Shown here one piece after another: positions 1 through 9,299 of a DNA stretch of 64,000 nucleotides. The stretch is taken from contig JAQUQP010000001.1 of NCBI GenBank assembly GCA_028716025.1, positions 4,228 to 68,227 on the forward strand, written 5' to 3'. The position numbers and the translations under genes were made by a program. Source of the DNA: a bacterium. GTDB taxonomy: Bacteria; UBA6262. Every line of letters starts with the position of its first letter. The first letter of the stretch is position 1. The notes beneath the pieces were generated by a model. It made no database searches and was not told the DNA's origin. It saw only the letters and a list, made by a program, of their open reading frames with translations.

Positions 1-19
1 TGATGAAAAGGGGGAATCT

Positions 20-514
20 GTGAAGAATTTAAGTGAAAAAGAGGCTTATGATGTCGCTATGAATTTGGAGGAAGAGGGCATTCGCTTTTATGAAGTCTGC
101 GCTGACCGGGCAATTAATGCCGAGTCCAAGCATATATTTCTGCAATTAGCCGGTGATGAGCGGGAGCATTTTGATACTTTTAAGAAACTACAGGACGAAC
201 TAGGTGCTGCGGGAGATAGAACCGTAGGTAATAATGAAGAAGTACGTTTATTTTTAGCTAATCTGGTGAAGCCTGGCGTTTTCTATGACCTTAAACATAT
301 TCCCCGTGCGAGCATTACCTCCTTAAGTGAATACGAAGTAGTCCATATCGGCATCCAAACGGAAAAGGATTCTATCCTTTTTTATACCGAAGCTTGGCAT
401 AACAGCGCGAACAGTAAGAGTAAGAGAACTTTTAAAAAAATACTCCTGGAGGAAAGGCGGCATTTGAATATTTTGATCGAGCGGTTGATGAGCTTAAAAC
501 AGCTAAAAAAATAG
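20..514 (+). CDS. Ferritin-like diiron (rubrerythrin-type) protein
   Basis: A 164-residue, mostly helical protein. Two half-repeats each carry a glutamate-rich helix followed by an E-x-x-H motif (EREH near residue 48, EERRH near residue 145), the ligand pattern of rubrerythrin-type four-helix diiron proteins. The C-terminal rubredoxin Cys4 domain of classical rubrerythrin is absent. Family members reduce peroxide or handle iron. The start is a GTG preceded by a GGGGGAA ribosome site. It lies 23 nt upstream of a flavoprotein reductase, so an electron-donor/diiron-acceptor pair is a reasonable inference. Family assignment is firm; substrate is not known. Confidence 0.85.
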   Translation: MKNLSEKEAYDVAMNLEEEGIRFYEVCADRAINAESKHIFLQLAGDEREHFDTFKKLQDELGAAGDRTVGNNEEVRLFLANLVKPGVFYDLKHIPRASITSLSEYEVVHIGIQTEKDSILFYTEAWHNSANSKSKRTFKKILLEERRHLNILIERLMSLKQLKK

Positions 515-537
515 ACCTTTAGCGCTGCGGAGGATCC

Positions 538-1782
538 ATGAAAATCATAATCATAGGAAATGGCGTCAGCGGAATAACAGTGGCGAAGTTTTTCCGGACC
601 CAGAACGAAAACGCCGAAATAACTATTTTTAGCGAAGAAAATGACCATTATTATCCACGGCCGATATTAATCGAATTTCTGGCTGGCCGGGTAAAACGCG
701 AGGAAATATATTTTTATCCTCCGGCCTGGTATGAGGAAAAGAAAATTAAAGTTGAGCTCGGGAAAAAAATAGTAAAAATAAATGAAAAATTAAAAAAGAT
801 AGAGTTAGAGAACGGAGAACAGCAGGCTTATGATTGCCTGGTGCTGGCTAATGGAGCCAGAAGTAATATCCCTCCGTTGGAAGGATTTAAGAAAAAAGGT
901 TGTTTTGGATTGCGGACCATTAATGATGCGCAAGGAATATTGGAATATCTAAGTATCCGGGGATCGGCGAACGATTCCGATAAAAGAAAAGCCATTATTC
1001 TCGGTGGCGGTTTTTTAGGATTAGAAATTGCCTATGCCATGTTAGGGGCGGGATTAGAACCAACAGTCATTGAACAGAATAGTGGTCTCCTGCCCCGGCA
1101 GATCGATACTCAAGGTTCGGATATTTTAAAGGCCAAACTGGAGAGCATGGGGATTAAGTTCAAACTTGAGTCCGAATGCGTAACTGTTAACGGCAATAAC
1201 CAGGTAGAAAGCGTTACGATAAAAGGCGGCGAGATACTCTCGGCGCATATCGTTATCCTGGCGGCTGGTATTTATCCCAATATTGAGCTGGCGAAAACCG
1301 CGGGATTGAAAGTAAACAAGGGCGTGTTAGTCAATAAATTTTTGCAAACTGATGATGAGTATATTTATGCCTGCGGCGATGTTGCCGAGTTCGATAGCCG
1401 GGTATACGGTATAATTCCCGTAGCCCTGGCCCAGGCCCAAACTGTGGCTTTTAATGCTCTTAATGGGCCTAAGCTGGTGTACAAGGGAGTCCTACCCAGC
1501 ACTACCTTAAAAATTGCGGGGATTGACCTGGCTTGCTTAGGTGATTCTAATCCTCCTGCCAGTGCTTATGAGGTTATGCGCCGGTCAGATCCGGAAAAAG
1601 GAAGATATATTAAGCTTTTAACCAAAGCCAATAAAGTAGCCGGGATCATATTGATCGGTGACCGAAAAGATATTTTACCCTGGACCAAGATCATCAACCA
1701 GAAAATTGACATTGGACGGGTCAAAGATTCCATTTTAAGTGAAACTTTTGATATGTCCCAACTATTACAAAACAAATCCTAA
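538..1782 (+). CDS. FAD-dependent pyridine nucleotide-disulfide oxidoreductase (rubredoxin-reductase/NADH-oxidase type)
   Basis: A 414-residue class I flavoprotein. The N-terminus has the FAD dinucleotide fold (GNGVSG near residue 7), a second GGGFLG fold for NAD(P)H lies near residue 160, and the late FAD motif YACGDVAEF is near residue 280. It lacks the redox CxxxxC of glutathione reductases and the active Cys of NADH oxidase is not obvious, so NADH:rubredoxin reductase or a NirB-like N-terminal enzyme fits best. SD GGAGG sits just before the ATG. It follows the ferritin-like gene closely, suggesting that it feeds electrons to that protein. Confidence 0.85.
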   Translation: MKIIIIGNGVSGITVAKFFRTQNENAEITIFSEENDHYYPRPILIEFLAGRVKREEIYFYPPAWYEEKKIKVELGKKIVKINEKLKKIELENGEQQAYDCLVLANGARSNIPPLEGFKKKGCFGLRTINDAQGILEYLSIRGSANDSDKRKAIILGGGFLGLEIAYAMLGAGLEPTVIEQNSGLLPRQIDTQGSDILKAKLESMGIKFKLESECVTVNGNNQVESVTIKGGEILSAHIVILAAGIYPNIELAKTAGLKVNKGVLVNKFLQTDDEYIYACGDVAEFDSRVYGIIPVALAQAQTVAFNALNGPKLVYKGVLPSTTLKIAGIDLACLGDSNPPASAYEVMRRSDPEKGRYIKLLTKANKVAGIILIGDRKDILPWTKIINQKIDIGRVKDSILSETFDMSQLLQNKS

Positions 1783-1872
1783 ACTCTAATATCTAAGCTC
1801 AAAACAATATCAAATGCTCAAAATCCGAATATTTAAAAGGTTTAGAATTTAGTGTTTAAGGTTTATTTAGAA
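1775..1872. repeat. Intergenic palindromic word repeat, AAATCCTAAA/TTTAGAATTTAG type
   Basis: The gap between the flavoprotein and the copper ATPase is an imperfect inverted repeat. The left arm is made of words like AAATCCTAAACTCTAA and TCTAAGCTCAAAA, the right arm of their complements (GGTTTAGAATTTAGTG). The left arm runs over the stop codon of the upstream gene. The same words, in the same order, recur at 57548-57655. Likely a non-autonomous dispersed palindrome; no ORF. Confidence 0.7.
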
Positions 1873-1886
1873 ATTGTAGGTGAGCT

Positions 1887-4241
1887 ATGGCCAAGGATCC
1901 AGTATGTGGTATGGATGTAGAAGAGAAACCTTCTGCCCAGCAGATAGAATATAAAGGGCGGAAATTCTACTTTTGTTCTCCTGGTTGTAAGAGTAAATTT
2001 GAACATGATCCGGAACAGTATTTATCAAAATCTGCGGTCGGATCCATGGAACCAGAAAGCAAAAATGATAACCATCCCCAGCCTGCTTCGCTGAATAAGA
2101 TTAACATTGGTATTACCGGGATGACCTGTACTTCCTGCGCGCGCACTATTACCAAATCTTTGTCAGCAGTGCCGGGAGTGATCCGGGCCAATGTGAATTT
2201 TGCCAGTGAGAAAGCCCTGATAGAATATGATCCCACCCAAACTGATAAAGAAATATTGTACCGGGCGATAGAAGATTCTGGTTATGGGGCAGTCCAAGAA
2301 GAGCAGATCGCAGATATAGAAGAGATATACTTCCGGCAAGCCAGGATACGCCTGGTATTGGCTTGGGGATTTACCATTCCGGTAATGCTGCTCATGGCCG
2401 CTGAAATGGTTCTGAAAGTAAAAGTACTGAATTTGAACTGGTGGTACCTGATTCTAGCTTTTCCGCCGGTGTTCATTGCCGGTTGGCGTACCCATCGCGG
2501 TGCCTATAATTCGGTGAAATTCCTGAACTTGGGAATGGACAGCTTGATCTCCATGGGAACGCTGGTATCGTATAGTACCGGCCTAGCCCATTTAATGTTC
2601 CCGCAGATGCATTCATATGCTCCTGTTGCCGCTATGATCATATCCTTTCACCTGGTAGGAAAATACCTGGAAACATTGACTAAAGGAAAAGCTTCGCAAG
2701 CGATCAAGAAACTACTGAAACTGGAAGCAAAAACCGCTCGTTTACTGGTTAATGGCCGGGAACAAGAAGTTCCCTTAAGCGAAGTGAAAATAGGGGACAT
2801 CATGCTGGTAAAACCAGGCGAAAAGATCCCCACAGATGGCGAAGTGATATCCGGGATTTCCAGCGTGGATGAATCTATGGCTACAGGTGAATCCATGCCA
2901 GTGACCTGCCAGGCCGGGGATAAAGTGATCGGCGCGACCCTTAACCAGGAAGGGATACTGCAAGTTAGAGCCACTAAAATAGGACAGGATACTTTCCTAG
3001 CTCAGGTCATTAAATTAGTGGAAGAATGCCAAGGATCAAAGATCCCGATCCAGGAACTAGCCGATAAAATAACCGGGTATTTTGTGCCGGTAATTTTTGG
3101 TATTGCCTTATTAACTTTTATTATCTGGCTGGTCATCGCTAATGTATCAGCAGCCATATATAGTACCGTAGCTGTGCTGGTGATTGCCTGCCCGTGTGCT
3201 TTGGGTTTGGCTACCCCCACCGCTTTAATGATGGCCAGTGGCCTGGGTGCCCAGCATGGTATCCTGATCAGGAATGGTGAAGCTATCCAAACTCTGGGCA
3301 AGATCCAGACCGTAGTTTTTGATAAAACAGGCACTATTACCAAAGGCCGGCCAGAGGTAACAGATACATTCACTACGACCGGGGTCCTGCCAAATTTTAT
3401 GCTAGGTATAGCTGCCAGCGTGGAAAATTATTCTGAGCATCCTCTAGGCTTGGCGATAGTGAAAAAGTCACAAGAAATAAATATAAATCTGTTAGCTGTT
3501 GATAAATTTAGCGCGGTTATCGGCAAAGGGATTAAAGGAGAAATAGAAGGCAAAAAAGTGTTTGCCGGCAGCCGCAAGTTTTTACAGGAAAATAATTTTG
3601 ATAGTTCGTCACTGCAAGGCGATATTGATCGTTTGGAACAAGCATCCCGTACTATTGTCCTGGTAGCATTTGCGGATAAAATTCTCGGCGGATTTGGGAT
3701 CAGCGATCCCCTGAAAGAAAATTCGGCAGGCAGCATCAAACAGCTGAGATCCTGGGGTATTAAGACCGTGATGCTGACGGGGGATAACCAGCAAACCGCA
3801 CAGTCTATTGCCAGGCAGGTTGGGGTTGATGAAGTAGTGGCCGAGGTGTTTCCTGAACAGAAAGTGCAGAAAATAAGGGAGTTACAGGCCGGGAACATAC
3901 TGGTGGCCATGGTTGGCGATGGGATCAACGATGCTCCGGCTTTAAAACAGGCTAATGTCGGAATTGCTCTGGGGACAGGGACAGACATTGCTATTTCCGC
4001 CAGTGATGTAACCCTGGTCAAAGGAAACCTACAGTCAGTAATTGGGGCGATGATCTTATCCCGGGAAACATTCAGAAAAATAAAACAAAACCTGTTTTGG
4101 GCTTTTTTCTATAATGTACTGTGTATCCCCCTGGCGATGATGGGCTTATTACATCCTGTGGTTGCTGAGATAGCGATGTTCGCCTCATCTTTAAACGTAG
4201 TAGGTAATTCACTGCGGTTAAGAAAAATAAAAATGGAGTAA
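1887..4241 (+). CDS. copA: Copper-translocating P1B-type ATPase with N-terminal YHS domain
   Basis: A 784-residue heavy-metal P-type ATPase. Order of domains: YHS metal-binding domain (residues 1-46, Cys7, Cys30, Cys34), HMA domain with GMTCTSC (Cys81, Cys84), membrane helices, A-domain with TGES, the ion-site motif CPC (435-437) in a transmembrane helix, DKTGT phosphorylation loop (Asp479), then [11 protein letters not shown] plus HMA indicates Cu(I) export. The YHS fusion is found in a subset of bacterial Cu ATPases and is thought to gather metal. SD TAGGTGAG. An RND copper-type exporter and a second YHS protein lie about 47 kb away in the window, consistent with a shared copper response. 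The specific ion is inferred. Confidence 0.95.
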   Translation: MAKDPVCGMDVEEKPSAQQIEYKGRKFYFCSPGCKSKFEHDPEQYLSKSAVGSMEPESKNDNHPQPASLNKINIGITGMTCTSCARTITKSLSAVPGVIRANVNFASEKALIEYDPTQTDKEILYRAIEDSGYGAVQEEQIADIEEIYFRQARIRLVLAWGFTIPVMLLMAAEMVLKVKVLNLNWWYLILAFPPVFIAGWRTHRGAYNSVKFLNLGMDSLISMGTLVSYSTGLAHLMFPQMHSYAPVAAMIISFHLVGKYLETLTKGKASQAIKKLLKLEAKTARLLVNGREQEVPLSEVKIGDIMLVKPGEKIPTDGEVISGISSVDESMATGESMPVTCQAGDKVIGATLNQEGILQVRATKIGQDTFLAQVIKLVEECQGSKIPIQELADKITGYFVPVIFGIALLTFIIWLVIANVSAAIYSTVAVLVIACPCALGLATPTALMMASGLGAQHGILIRNGEAIQTLGKIQTVVFDKTGTITKGRPEVTDTFTTTGVLPNFMLGIAASVENYSEHPLGLAIVKKSQEININLLAVDKFSAVIGKGIKGEIEGKKVFAGSRKFLQENNFDSSSLQGDIDRLEQASRTIVLVAFADKILGGFGISDPLKENSAGSIKQLRSWGIKTVMLTGDNQQTAQSIARQVGVDEVVAEVFPEQKVQKIRELQAGNILVAMVGDGINDAPALKQANVGIALGTGTDIAISASDVTLVKGNLQSVIGAMILSRETFRKIKQNLFWAFFYNVLCIPLAMMGLLHPVVAEIAMFASSLNVVGNSLRLRKIKME

Positions 4242-4248
4242 TAAATAA

Positions 4249-5160
4249 ATGAGTTTAATAGATAAATTTTTTATCTTGTATCACAGCTTGTTGGTTTTTG
4301 CCAATGATAAAAAAGCGGTACGCGCTTTAGGCAATTACCGGGATAATATGTCTTTTAGCGCGCTTTCCCGGGCGGTAAAAAGTGAGGATCCGGAGATCAG
4401 GATACTGGCTTTGGAGAGCTTGAGCCGGCTGGGATTAAAAGCCACGATACCATTATTCGTCACTGCCCTAAAAGATCATAACCGCCTGGTCAGTATAGCG
4501 GCTTCTAATGTACTGATCAGGACCGGGAAAGAAGCAGTCCCTGTTTTGATCGAAGACCTTAAGCATGAGGAATTTGAGCAAAGGGCCCAGATCATCGAAA
4601 TACTGGGCAAGATCGGGGATACTAATGCCATTCCCGCTCTAACTCCCCATATCAAGGAAGAGGAAGCGGTAGTACGCTTGGCGACAGCGTTAGCTTTGGC
4701 CAGAATAGGGGACAAAGGAGCTATCTCACTGATCTTGCAGGGTATTAAAGATAATAGGATATATTTCAGTTTTTCCCCCGGAGGATTAGAAGATGATCTC
4801 AAATCCATGGACCTGTTCAGAAAACTTTTTGCTGCCTATCCATTAGCCATGTCTAACCACTTGGAAGCTAAAAGGATCCTGCTTAAATTACTCGATACAA
4901 ATTATGGCTGGACCAGGTGTTTCATTATCAGGATGTTTGCCGATATCGGCGCGTTGGAAGATATTCCGCGTATTGCCGTTATGATCAAGGATGAAGATAT
5001 ATGGGTACGCCGAGCCGCTGTGGAAGTATTAGGCGCGATCGGCAATGACTCAGCTATCCCGATATTGATCACCGCTGCCAATGATAGTGATAGCTGGGTA
5101 CGTTCTTCGGCGCAGGTCAGCTTGGACAGGATCAAAGCCAGGAAAGCGGAATCCCGGTGA
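4249..5160 (+). CDS. HEAT-repeat protein
   Basis: A 303-residue protein without a signal peptide, made of repeated helical pairs with the PBS-lyase/HEAT signature (for example V-R-x-A-A-x-x-x-L-G-x-I-G-D near residues 115-130, 145-160 and 245-265). Such solenoids are protein-binding scaffolds; no catalytic motif is seen. It begins 7 nt after the copper ATPase stop and its TGA overlaps the GTG of endonuclease III, so it is co-transcribed with both. Partner unknown. Confidence 0.8.
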   Translation: MSLIDKFFILYHSLLVFANDKKAVRALGNYRDNMSFSALSRAVKSEDPEIRILALESLSRLGLKATIPLFVTALKDHNRLVSIAASNVLIRTGKEAVPVLIEDLKHEEFEQRAQIIEILGKIGDTNAIPALTPHIKEEEAVVRLATALALARIGDKGAISLILQGIKDNRIYFSFSPGGLEDDLKSMDLFRKLFAAYPLAMSNHLEAKRILLKLLDTNYGWTRCFIIRMFADIGALEDIPRIAVMIKDEDIWVRRAAVEVLGAIGNDSAIPILITAANDSDSWVRSSAQVSLDRIKARKAESR

Positions 5161-5798
5161 AGCTGCAAAAAAAGACAGAAAAGGTCATCGCTTTATTGAA
5201 AAAAGAATATCCCACTGCCAAGATCGCTCTTCACTTTTCCACGCCTATGGAATTACTGATAGCGACGATCCTTTCCGCACAGTCCACGGACCTGACCGTT
5301 AATAAGGTCACGCCGCCGATTTTTAGTAAATATAAGAACGTCAATGCTTATGCCAGGGCCGATCTTAAAGAATTGGAACAGGAGATATATTCTACCGGCT
5401 TCTATCATAATAAGGCCAAAAATATTATAGCCGCGGCGAAGTTATTAATAGAAAAATATCACGGGGAAATTCCCGCTACAATGGAAGAAATACTGGAATT
5501 GCCGGGAGTAGCGAGGAAGACTGGCAATATCGTTTTGTATAACGCTTATGGCGTGATTGCCGGGATTCCGGTTGATACGCATGTCCGCCGGCTTTCCCAA
5601 CGCCTGGGCTTGACCAAAAACAATGATCCCGAAAAGATCGAGCAAGACCTGATGAAGCTGGTGCCCCGGAAACTTTGGGGTAAGTTTTCGTATCTTCTAA
5701 TTGATCATGGCCGGAAGATCTGCGACGCCAAGAAACCAAAATGTCCGGCTTGCGTCCTGAATAAGCTCTGCCCGAGCTATAAAGTGTTCTTTCCTTGA
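5157..5798 (+). CDS. nth: Endonuclease III (DNA glycosylase/AP lyase)
   Basis: A 213-residue HhH-GPD protein of normal length. The helix-hairpin-helix motif LPGVARKTGN contains the catalytic lysine (Lys121), and VDTHV supplies the catalytic aspartate (Asp140). The C-terminal cluster C-x6-C-x2-C-x5-C (Cys189, 196, 199, 205) binds [4Fe-4S]. It removes oxidised pyrimidines in base excision repair. The start is GTG at 5157, overlapping the preceding TGA by four bases (GTGA), which indicates translational coupling. Confidence 0.95.
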   Translation: MKLQKKTEKVIALLKKEYPTAKIALHFSTPMELLIATILSAQSTDLTVNKVTPPIFSKYKNVNAYARADLKELEQEIYSTGFYHNKAKNIIAAAKLLIEKYHGEIPATMEEILELPGVARKTGNIVLYNAYGVIAGIPVDTHVRRLSQRLGLTKNNDPEKIEQDLMKLVPRKLWGKFSYLLIDHGRKICDAKKPKCPACVLNKLCPSYKVFFP

Positions 5799-5980
5799 TA
5801 TTATAGGCTCGCTGTCTCGCTGAGTCATTCCGAAAAGCGAGTCGATTTCCCCGGCGCGGAAATCGCTCTCTATCTCGCTTGAGTTCTCCCGCAAGGCGGG
5901 AGGAAAAGAGTCCATGCCAACTCAAGCTTCCGAAGGTTTTCTCCATGACATTCAGCGGCCGCGCTCGCCTATTATCTCAA
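5797..5980. repeat. Hairpin-rich palindromic intergenic element (copy C)
   Basis: Most of the 238-bp gap after endonuclease III is an imperfect palindrome. GATATTATAGGC at its left end mirrors GCCTATTATC at 5967-5976, and AGTCATTCCGAAAA mirrors TTTTCTCCATGACAT. Internal hairpins: CGATTTCC/GGAAATCG (5843-5850 with 5858-5865) and CTCCCGC/GCGGGAG (5886-5892 with 5896-5902). No coding frame with an RBS. Architecture resembles the elements at 21671 and 35159, though the sequence is not clearly homologous. 5981-6036 holds nothing recognisable besides the leader of the next gene. Confidence 0.6.
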
Positions 5981-6036
5981 GTAACTGGGGGTGGCGAGGG
6001 TTTGATTTGTAAGAATTTTATATCAAGGAATATTAA

Positions 6037-6492
6037 ATGGTTTTAGAAGAATATAAGAAGAAAAGGGATTTTAGGAAGACCAAAGAGCCGGAGGGTATGC
6101 AGTCTGCGGCTCGCGGCAAAGGTTTGATCTATGTCATCCAAAAGCATAACGCGAGCCATTTGCATTATGACTTGCGGCTGGAAATGGGTGGGGTGTTGAA
6201 AAGCTGGGCCGTGCCGAAAGAGCCTTCACTAGACCCGGCAGTCAAACGTCTGGCTGTAGCGGTTGAAGATCATCCCCTGGGGTATGAAAAATTTACTGGC
6301 ACTATCCCGGATGGCGAATATGGAGCCGGCACAGTAGAGATTTGGGATCAGGGGACATATCAACTACTAGAGAAAAGTGATAAAGCTTATAGTTTGGAAA
6401 TTAATGGCAAGAAATTAAAAGGTTTGTTTTACCTGGTAAAATTAAAACCAGGGGAAGATACAAAAAATTGGTTCTTCTTTAGGAAGAAATGA
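6037..6492 (+). CDS. Stand-alone 3'-phosphoesterase domain of DNA ligase D
   Basis: A 151-residue protein covering only the LigD phosphoesterase domain. The motifs HLHYDLRLE (near residue 45), WAVPKEPS, and EDHPLGYEKFTGTIPDGEYG are the family's active-site blocks, with His and Asp residues for Mn2+. In full LigD this domain trims 3' phosphates and ribonucleotides at break ends during non-homologous end joining. No ligase, polymerase or Ku gene lies in the window. It starts with ATG after TCAAGGAATATTAA and overlaps mnmA by four bases (ATGA). The family is certain; the free-standing role is inferred. Confidence 0.9.
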   Translation: MVLEEYKKKRDFRKTKEPEGMQSAARGKGLIYVIQKHNASHLHYDLRLEMGGVLKSWAVPKEPSLDPAVKRLAVAVEDHPLGYEKFTGTIPDGEYGAGTVEIWDQGTYQLLEKSDKAYSLEINGKKLKGLFYLVKLKPGEDTKNWFFFRKK

Positions 6493-7610
6493 TTACACAG
6501 ATTAAGAAAAGCAGATTACACAAATTAAGAAAGATCAGAGTGGCAGTAGCCATGAGCGGTGGAGTCGATTCCTCAGTAGCTGCGGCCTTGTTGCAAAAAC
6601 AGGGATATGAAGTAATTGGTCTTACTATGCAGCTCTGGCCGCGTGAAACTATAGCCGATGGGGAAACCAGTTGTTGTGGTATCGGGGCGATAGAAGACGC
6701 AAAACGGGTTGCTGCAAAATTAGGTATTCCTCATTACGTGATCAATTGCCGCGCCTTATTTGAGCAAAAAGTCATTCGTGATTTTTGCCGTAGTTATAAA
6801 AATGGGCAGACGCCAAACCCGTGTATCAGGTGCAATCAACTGGTAAAATTTGAATACCTGCTGCGACAGGCGAGAAAACTCGGCGCTACATATCTGGCTA
6901 CCGGTCATTACGCTAAAATAAAATACAACCGTAAAAGCAGGGTCTATAACCTGGTAAAAGCGAAAGATCCCAGGAAAGACCAGTCCTATTTTCTTTATAC
7001 CCTGACGCAGGACCAGCTCAAACATATCCTGTTTCCCCTGGGGAACCATACCAAAACAGAGGTCAGGGCTTTGGCCCAAAAAAGCGGATTGCCTACTGCC
7101 TATCGGCCGGAAAGCCAGGAGATCTGTTTTATTCCGGATAATGATTATCGACGGTTCCTGAAAGAAAAAATTGGCAGTACTATAAAAAAAGGATTAATAA
7201 CTGATGTCACCGGGAAAAAATTAGGCACGCATCAAGGGTTGCCGTTCTATACTATCGGCCAGCGCAAGGGATTAGGTATTGCCGCGGCTCACCCTTTATA
7301 TGTTAAAGCGATCAATAAAAAGAAAAATGTTTTGGTGGTAGCTCCGGGGCGGGAAATATACCAGAAAAGACTGACCGCCGATAAAATTATCCTGACACCC
7401 TTAAAAAAATTTACCGCGCCGATAAAGGTCAAAGCCAAGATACGCTCAGCGCATAAAGAAGCCCAATGTATTATTGCGCCGCTCGGAAAAGATAAACTTA
7501 AGGTCGAATTCAGTACCGGTCAATGGGCCATAACCCCAGGGCAGGCCATAGTTTTTTATAAAGGCAACATAATCCTTGGCGGAGGTAAGATCATAAAAGC
7601 CTATGCATAA
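6489..7610 (+). CDS. mnmA: tRNA-specific 2-thiouridylase MnmA
   Basis: A 373-residue PP-loop ATPase that thiolates U34 of Lys, Glu and Gln tRNAs. The SGGVDSS P-loop is near residue 24. The two catalytic cysteines are present in TPNPC (Cys112) and SQEIC (Cys213). The start is uncertain: ATG 6489 overlaps the upstream stop, but residues 1-17 are encoded by a GATTACACAGATT-type repeat; GTG 6540 (codon 18, just before AVAMSGG) matches the usual N-terminus but has only a weak RBS. Sulfur probably comes from the IscS encoded at 56041. Confidence 0.95.
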   Translation: MITQIKKSRLHKLRKIRVAVAMSGGVDSSVAAALLQKQGYEVIGLTMQLWPRETIADGETSCCGIGAIEDAKRVAAKLGIPHYVINCRALFEQKVIRDFCRSYKNGQTPNPCIRCNQLVKFEYLLRQARKLGATYLATGHYAKIKYNRKSRVYNLVKAKDPRKDQSYFLYTLTQDQLKHILFPLGNHTKTEVRALAQKSGLPTAYRPESQEICFIPDNDYRRFLKEKIGSTIKKGLITDVTGKKLGTHQGLPFYTIGQRKGLGIAAAHPLYVKAINKKKNVLVVAPGREIYQKRLTADKIILTPLKKFTAPIKVKAKIRSAHKEAQCIIAPLGKDKLKVEFSTGQWAITPGQAIVFYKGNIILGGGKIIKAYA

Positions 7611-8514
7611 TCATGAAGAGTCACAACAATTGAATAAACGCGGTCTGACTGCGGCTTTTATTATTACTTTTAGCATAATGCTGCTGGAGATCATTGGTGG
7701 TCTGGCTTCCAATAGCTTGGCTTTGCTGAGCGATGCCGGACATATGTTCACGGATACTTTTGCCTTAGGACTGAGCTTATGGGCTATTAAAATGGCGCAG
7801 AAACCACCTACCCATCATAAGACGTACGGGTATCACCGGTTGGAAATCCTGGCGGCATTGGCCAATGGGATATTACTGGCCTTGATCAGTATCTGGATAT
7901 TTTATGAGGCGTACCAGCGGTTCTTCAATCCGCCGGAAATTAAAAGCGGGTTAATGCTGGTCGTCGCGATTATCGGGTTGATCGGCAATTTCATCGGGCT
8001 GACTATTCTCCAGCGATCCAGCCAAAATAATTTAAATGTCCGGGGAGCCTTGCTCCATATGCTGGGAGATACGCTATCCAGCGTAGGAGTAATTATCGGT
8101 GGTGTATTCATCGCGTTCACTGGCTGGAAAATGATTGATCCGATAGTCAGTATCCTGATCAATGGATTTATTATCCACAGCGCTTTTCAGCTGATCTTTG
8201 AAAGCGGGGAAGTATTGCTGGAAGCAGTTCCCAGGGGATTAGTCTTGCAAGACGTAGTAGCTGAAGTCAAAAAAGTGCCGGGGGTCAGGGATTTGCATGA
8301 CTTACATATCTGGACCATTACCAGCGGATTACACGCTTTGAGCAGCCATATCCTGATCGATGACCAGCAGATTAGTACTGGTACAGCCATACTGCAAGAA
8401 GTGGAGGAAGTGCTGGAGCATAAGTTCGGCATAACCCATACTACATTACAGTTGGAATCTGAAGCCTGTGGGGAAAACCTTATATGTCAGGACAAGAGAA
8501 GCAAAAAAGATTAA
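7603..8514 (+). CDS. Cation diffusion facilitator (CDF, CzcD-like) efflux protein
   Basis: A 303-residue CDF transporter with six predicted membrane helices in the first 210 residues and a cytoplasmic C-terminal domain. The metal site HxxxD pairs are visible: LLSDAGHMFTD near residue 45 and LHMLGDTLSSVG near residue 150. The family exports Zn2+, Co2+ or Cd2+ by proton antiport. The gene overlaps mnmA by 8 nt and larE by 31 nt. Ion specificity cannot be told from the sequence. Confidence 0.92.
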   Translation: MHNHEESQQLNKRGLTAAFIITFSIMLLEIIGGLASNSLALLSDAGHMFTDTFALGLSLWAIKMAQKPPTHHKTYGYHRLEILAALANGILLALISIWIFYEAYQRFFNPPEIKSGLMLVVAIIGLIGNFIGLTILQRSSQNNLNVRGALLHMLGDTLSSVGVIIGGVFIAFTGWKMIDPIVSILINGFIIHSAFQLIFESGEVLLEAVPRGLVLQDVVAEVKKVPGVRDLHDLHIWTITSGLHALSSHILIDDQQISTGTAILQEVEEVLEHKFGITHTTLQLESEACGENLICQDKRSKKD

Positions 8515-9299
8515 CCGCTATTTTGAAAAAAATGAGCAAGGTGTTGGTCGCTTTCAGTGGCGGAGTGGACAGCACCTTTCTTGTTTACCTGGCCAATAAA
8601 ATATTACCAGGTAAAGTGCTGGCAGTGACTGCGGTTTCCGCGACGTATCCAGTGCGAGAATTAAAGGCAGCCAAAGCCTTAGCCCGGCAGATAGGAGTCC
8701 GGCACCTGGTCATCAAAACCCATGAGCTGAAAAATAATAAATTCAAAACCAACACAGCTGAGCGCTGCTACTTTTGTAAACAGGAGCTATTTGGCACTTT
8801 GAATAGAATAGCGGCTAAACATAAAATTGATTACGTAGTTGATGCTGCTAATGTTGACGATCTAGAGGATTACCGGCCAGGGTCCAAGGCTGGGCGAGAA
8901 TTAGGGATCAAGCATCCTTTGCAGGAAGCAGGCTTTACCAAGGAAGATATCCGAAAACAGTCTCGCAGTGCTGGCCTGCCGACCTGGAATAAACCGGCTT
9001 TGGCATGTTTAGCTTCACGTATCCCCTACGGTACTGAGATCAATAGTAAGACTCTGGCCAGGATAGACCTGGCTGAAAAATATTTACAGGCGTTTGGATT
9101 ACGGCAATTAAGAGTAAGGGATTACGGGACAATGGCCAGGATTGAAGCAGAGCCGCCAGATTTTACGAAAATCATGAAAAACAGGAAAAAAATAACTGGA
9201 TATTTCCAGAAATTGGGATATTTTTATATTACCTTGGACCTGGTAGGGTACAGGATGGGAAGCCTTAATGCTGAGTTGCCAGCAAAGGAGATCAGGTAA
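8484..9299 (+). CDS. larE: LarE-type ATP-dependent sacrificial sulfur transferase
   Basis: A 271-residue PP-loop protein. SGGVDST lies near residue 21, ERCYFCKQELF near residue 92, and KPALACLASRIPYG supplies the cysteine (Cys175) aligned with the sacrificial cysteine of lactobacillar LarE. LarE donates sulfur to nicotinic acid mononucleotide-derived P2CMN for the nickel-pincer cofactor of lactate racemase. LarA, LarB and LarC are not in the window, so they lie elsewhere or this is a LarE-like sulfur transferase with another target. The ATG lies inside the CDF gene (31-nt overlap). Confidence 0.88.
   Translation: MSGQEKQKRLTAILKKMSKVLVAFSGGVDSTFLVYLANKILPGKVLAVTAVSATYPVRELKAAKALARQIGVRHLVIKTHELKNNKFKTNTAERCYFCKQELFGTLNRIAAKHKIDYVVDAANVDDLEDYRPGSKAGRELGIKHPLQEAGFTKEDIRKQSRSAGLPTWNKPALACLASRIPYGTEINSKTLARIDLAEKYLQAFGLRQLRVRDYGTMARIEAEPPDFTKIMKNRKKITGYFQKLGYFYITLDLVGYRMGSLNAELPAKEIR

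Noticed and set aside
3428..4021. Long open frame antisense to the copper ATPase
   Set aside because: Shadow of a gene with clear P-type ATPase motifs; no RBS and no recognisable protein features.
5476..5946. 156-codon minus-strand frame spanning nth and the palindrome after it
   Set aside because: Composed of antisense nth plus repeat sequence; arginine/serine-rich product typical of a spurious frame.
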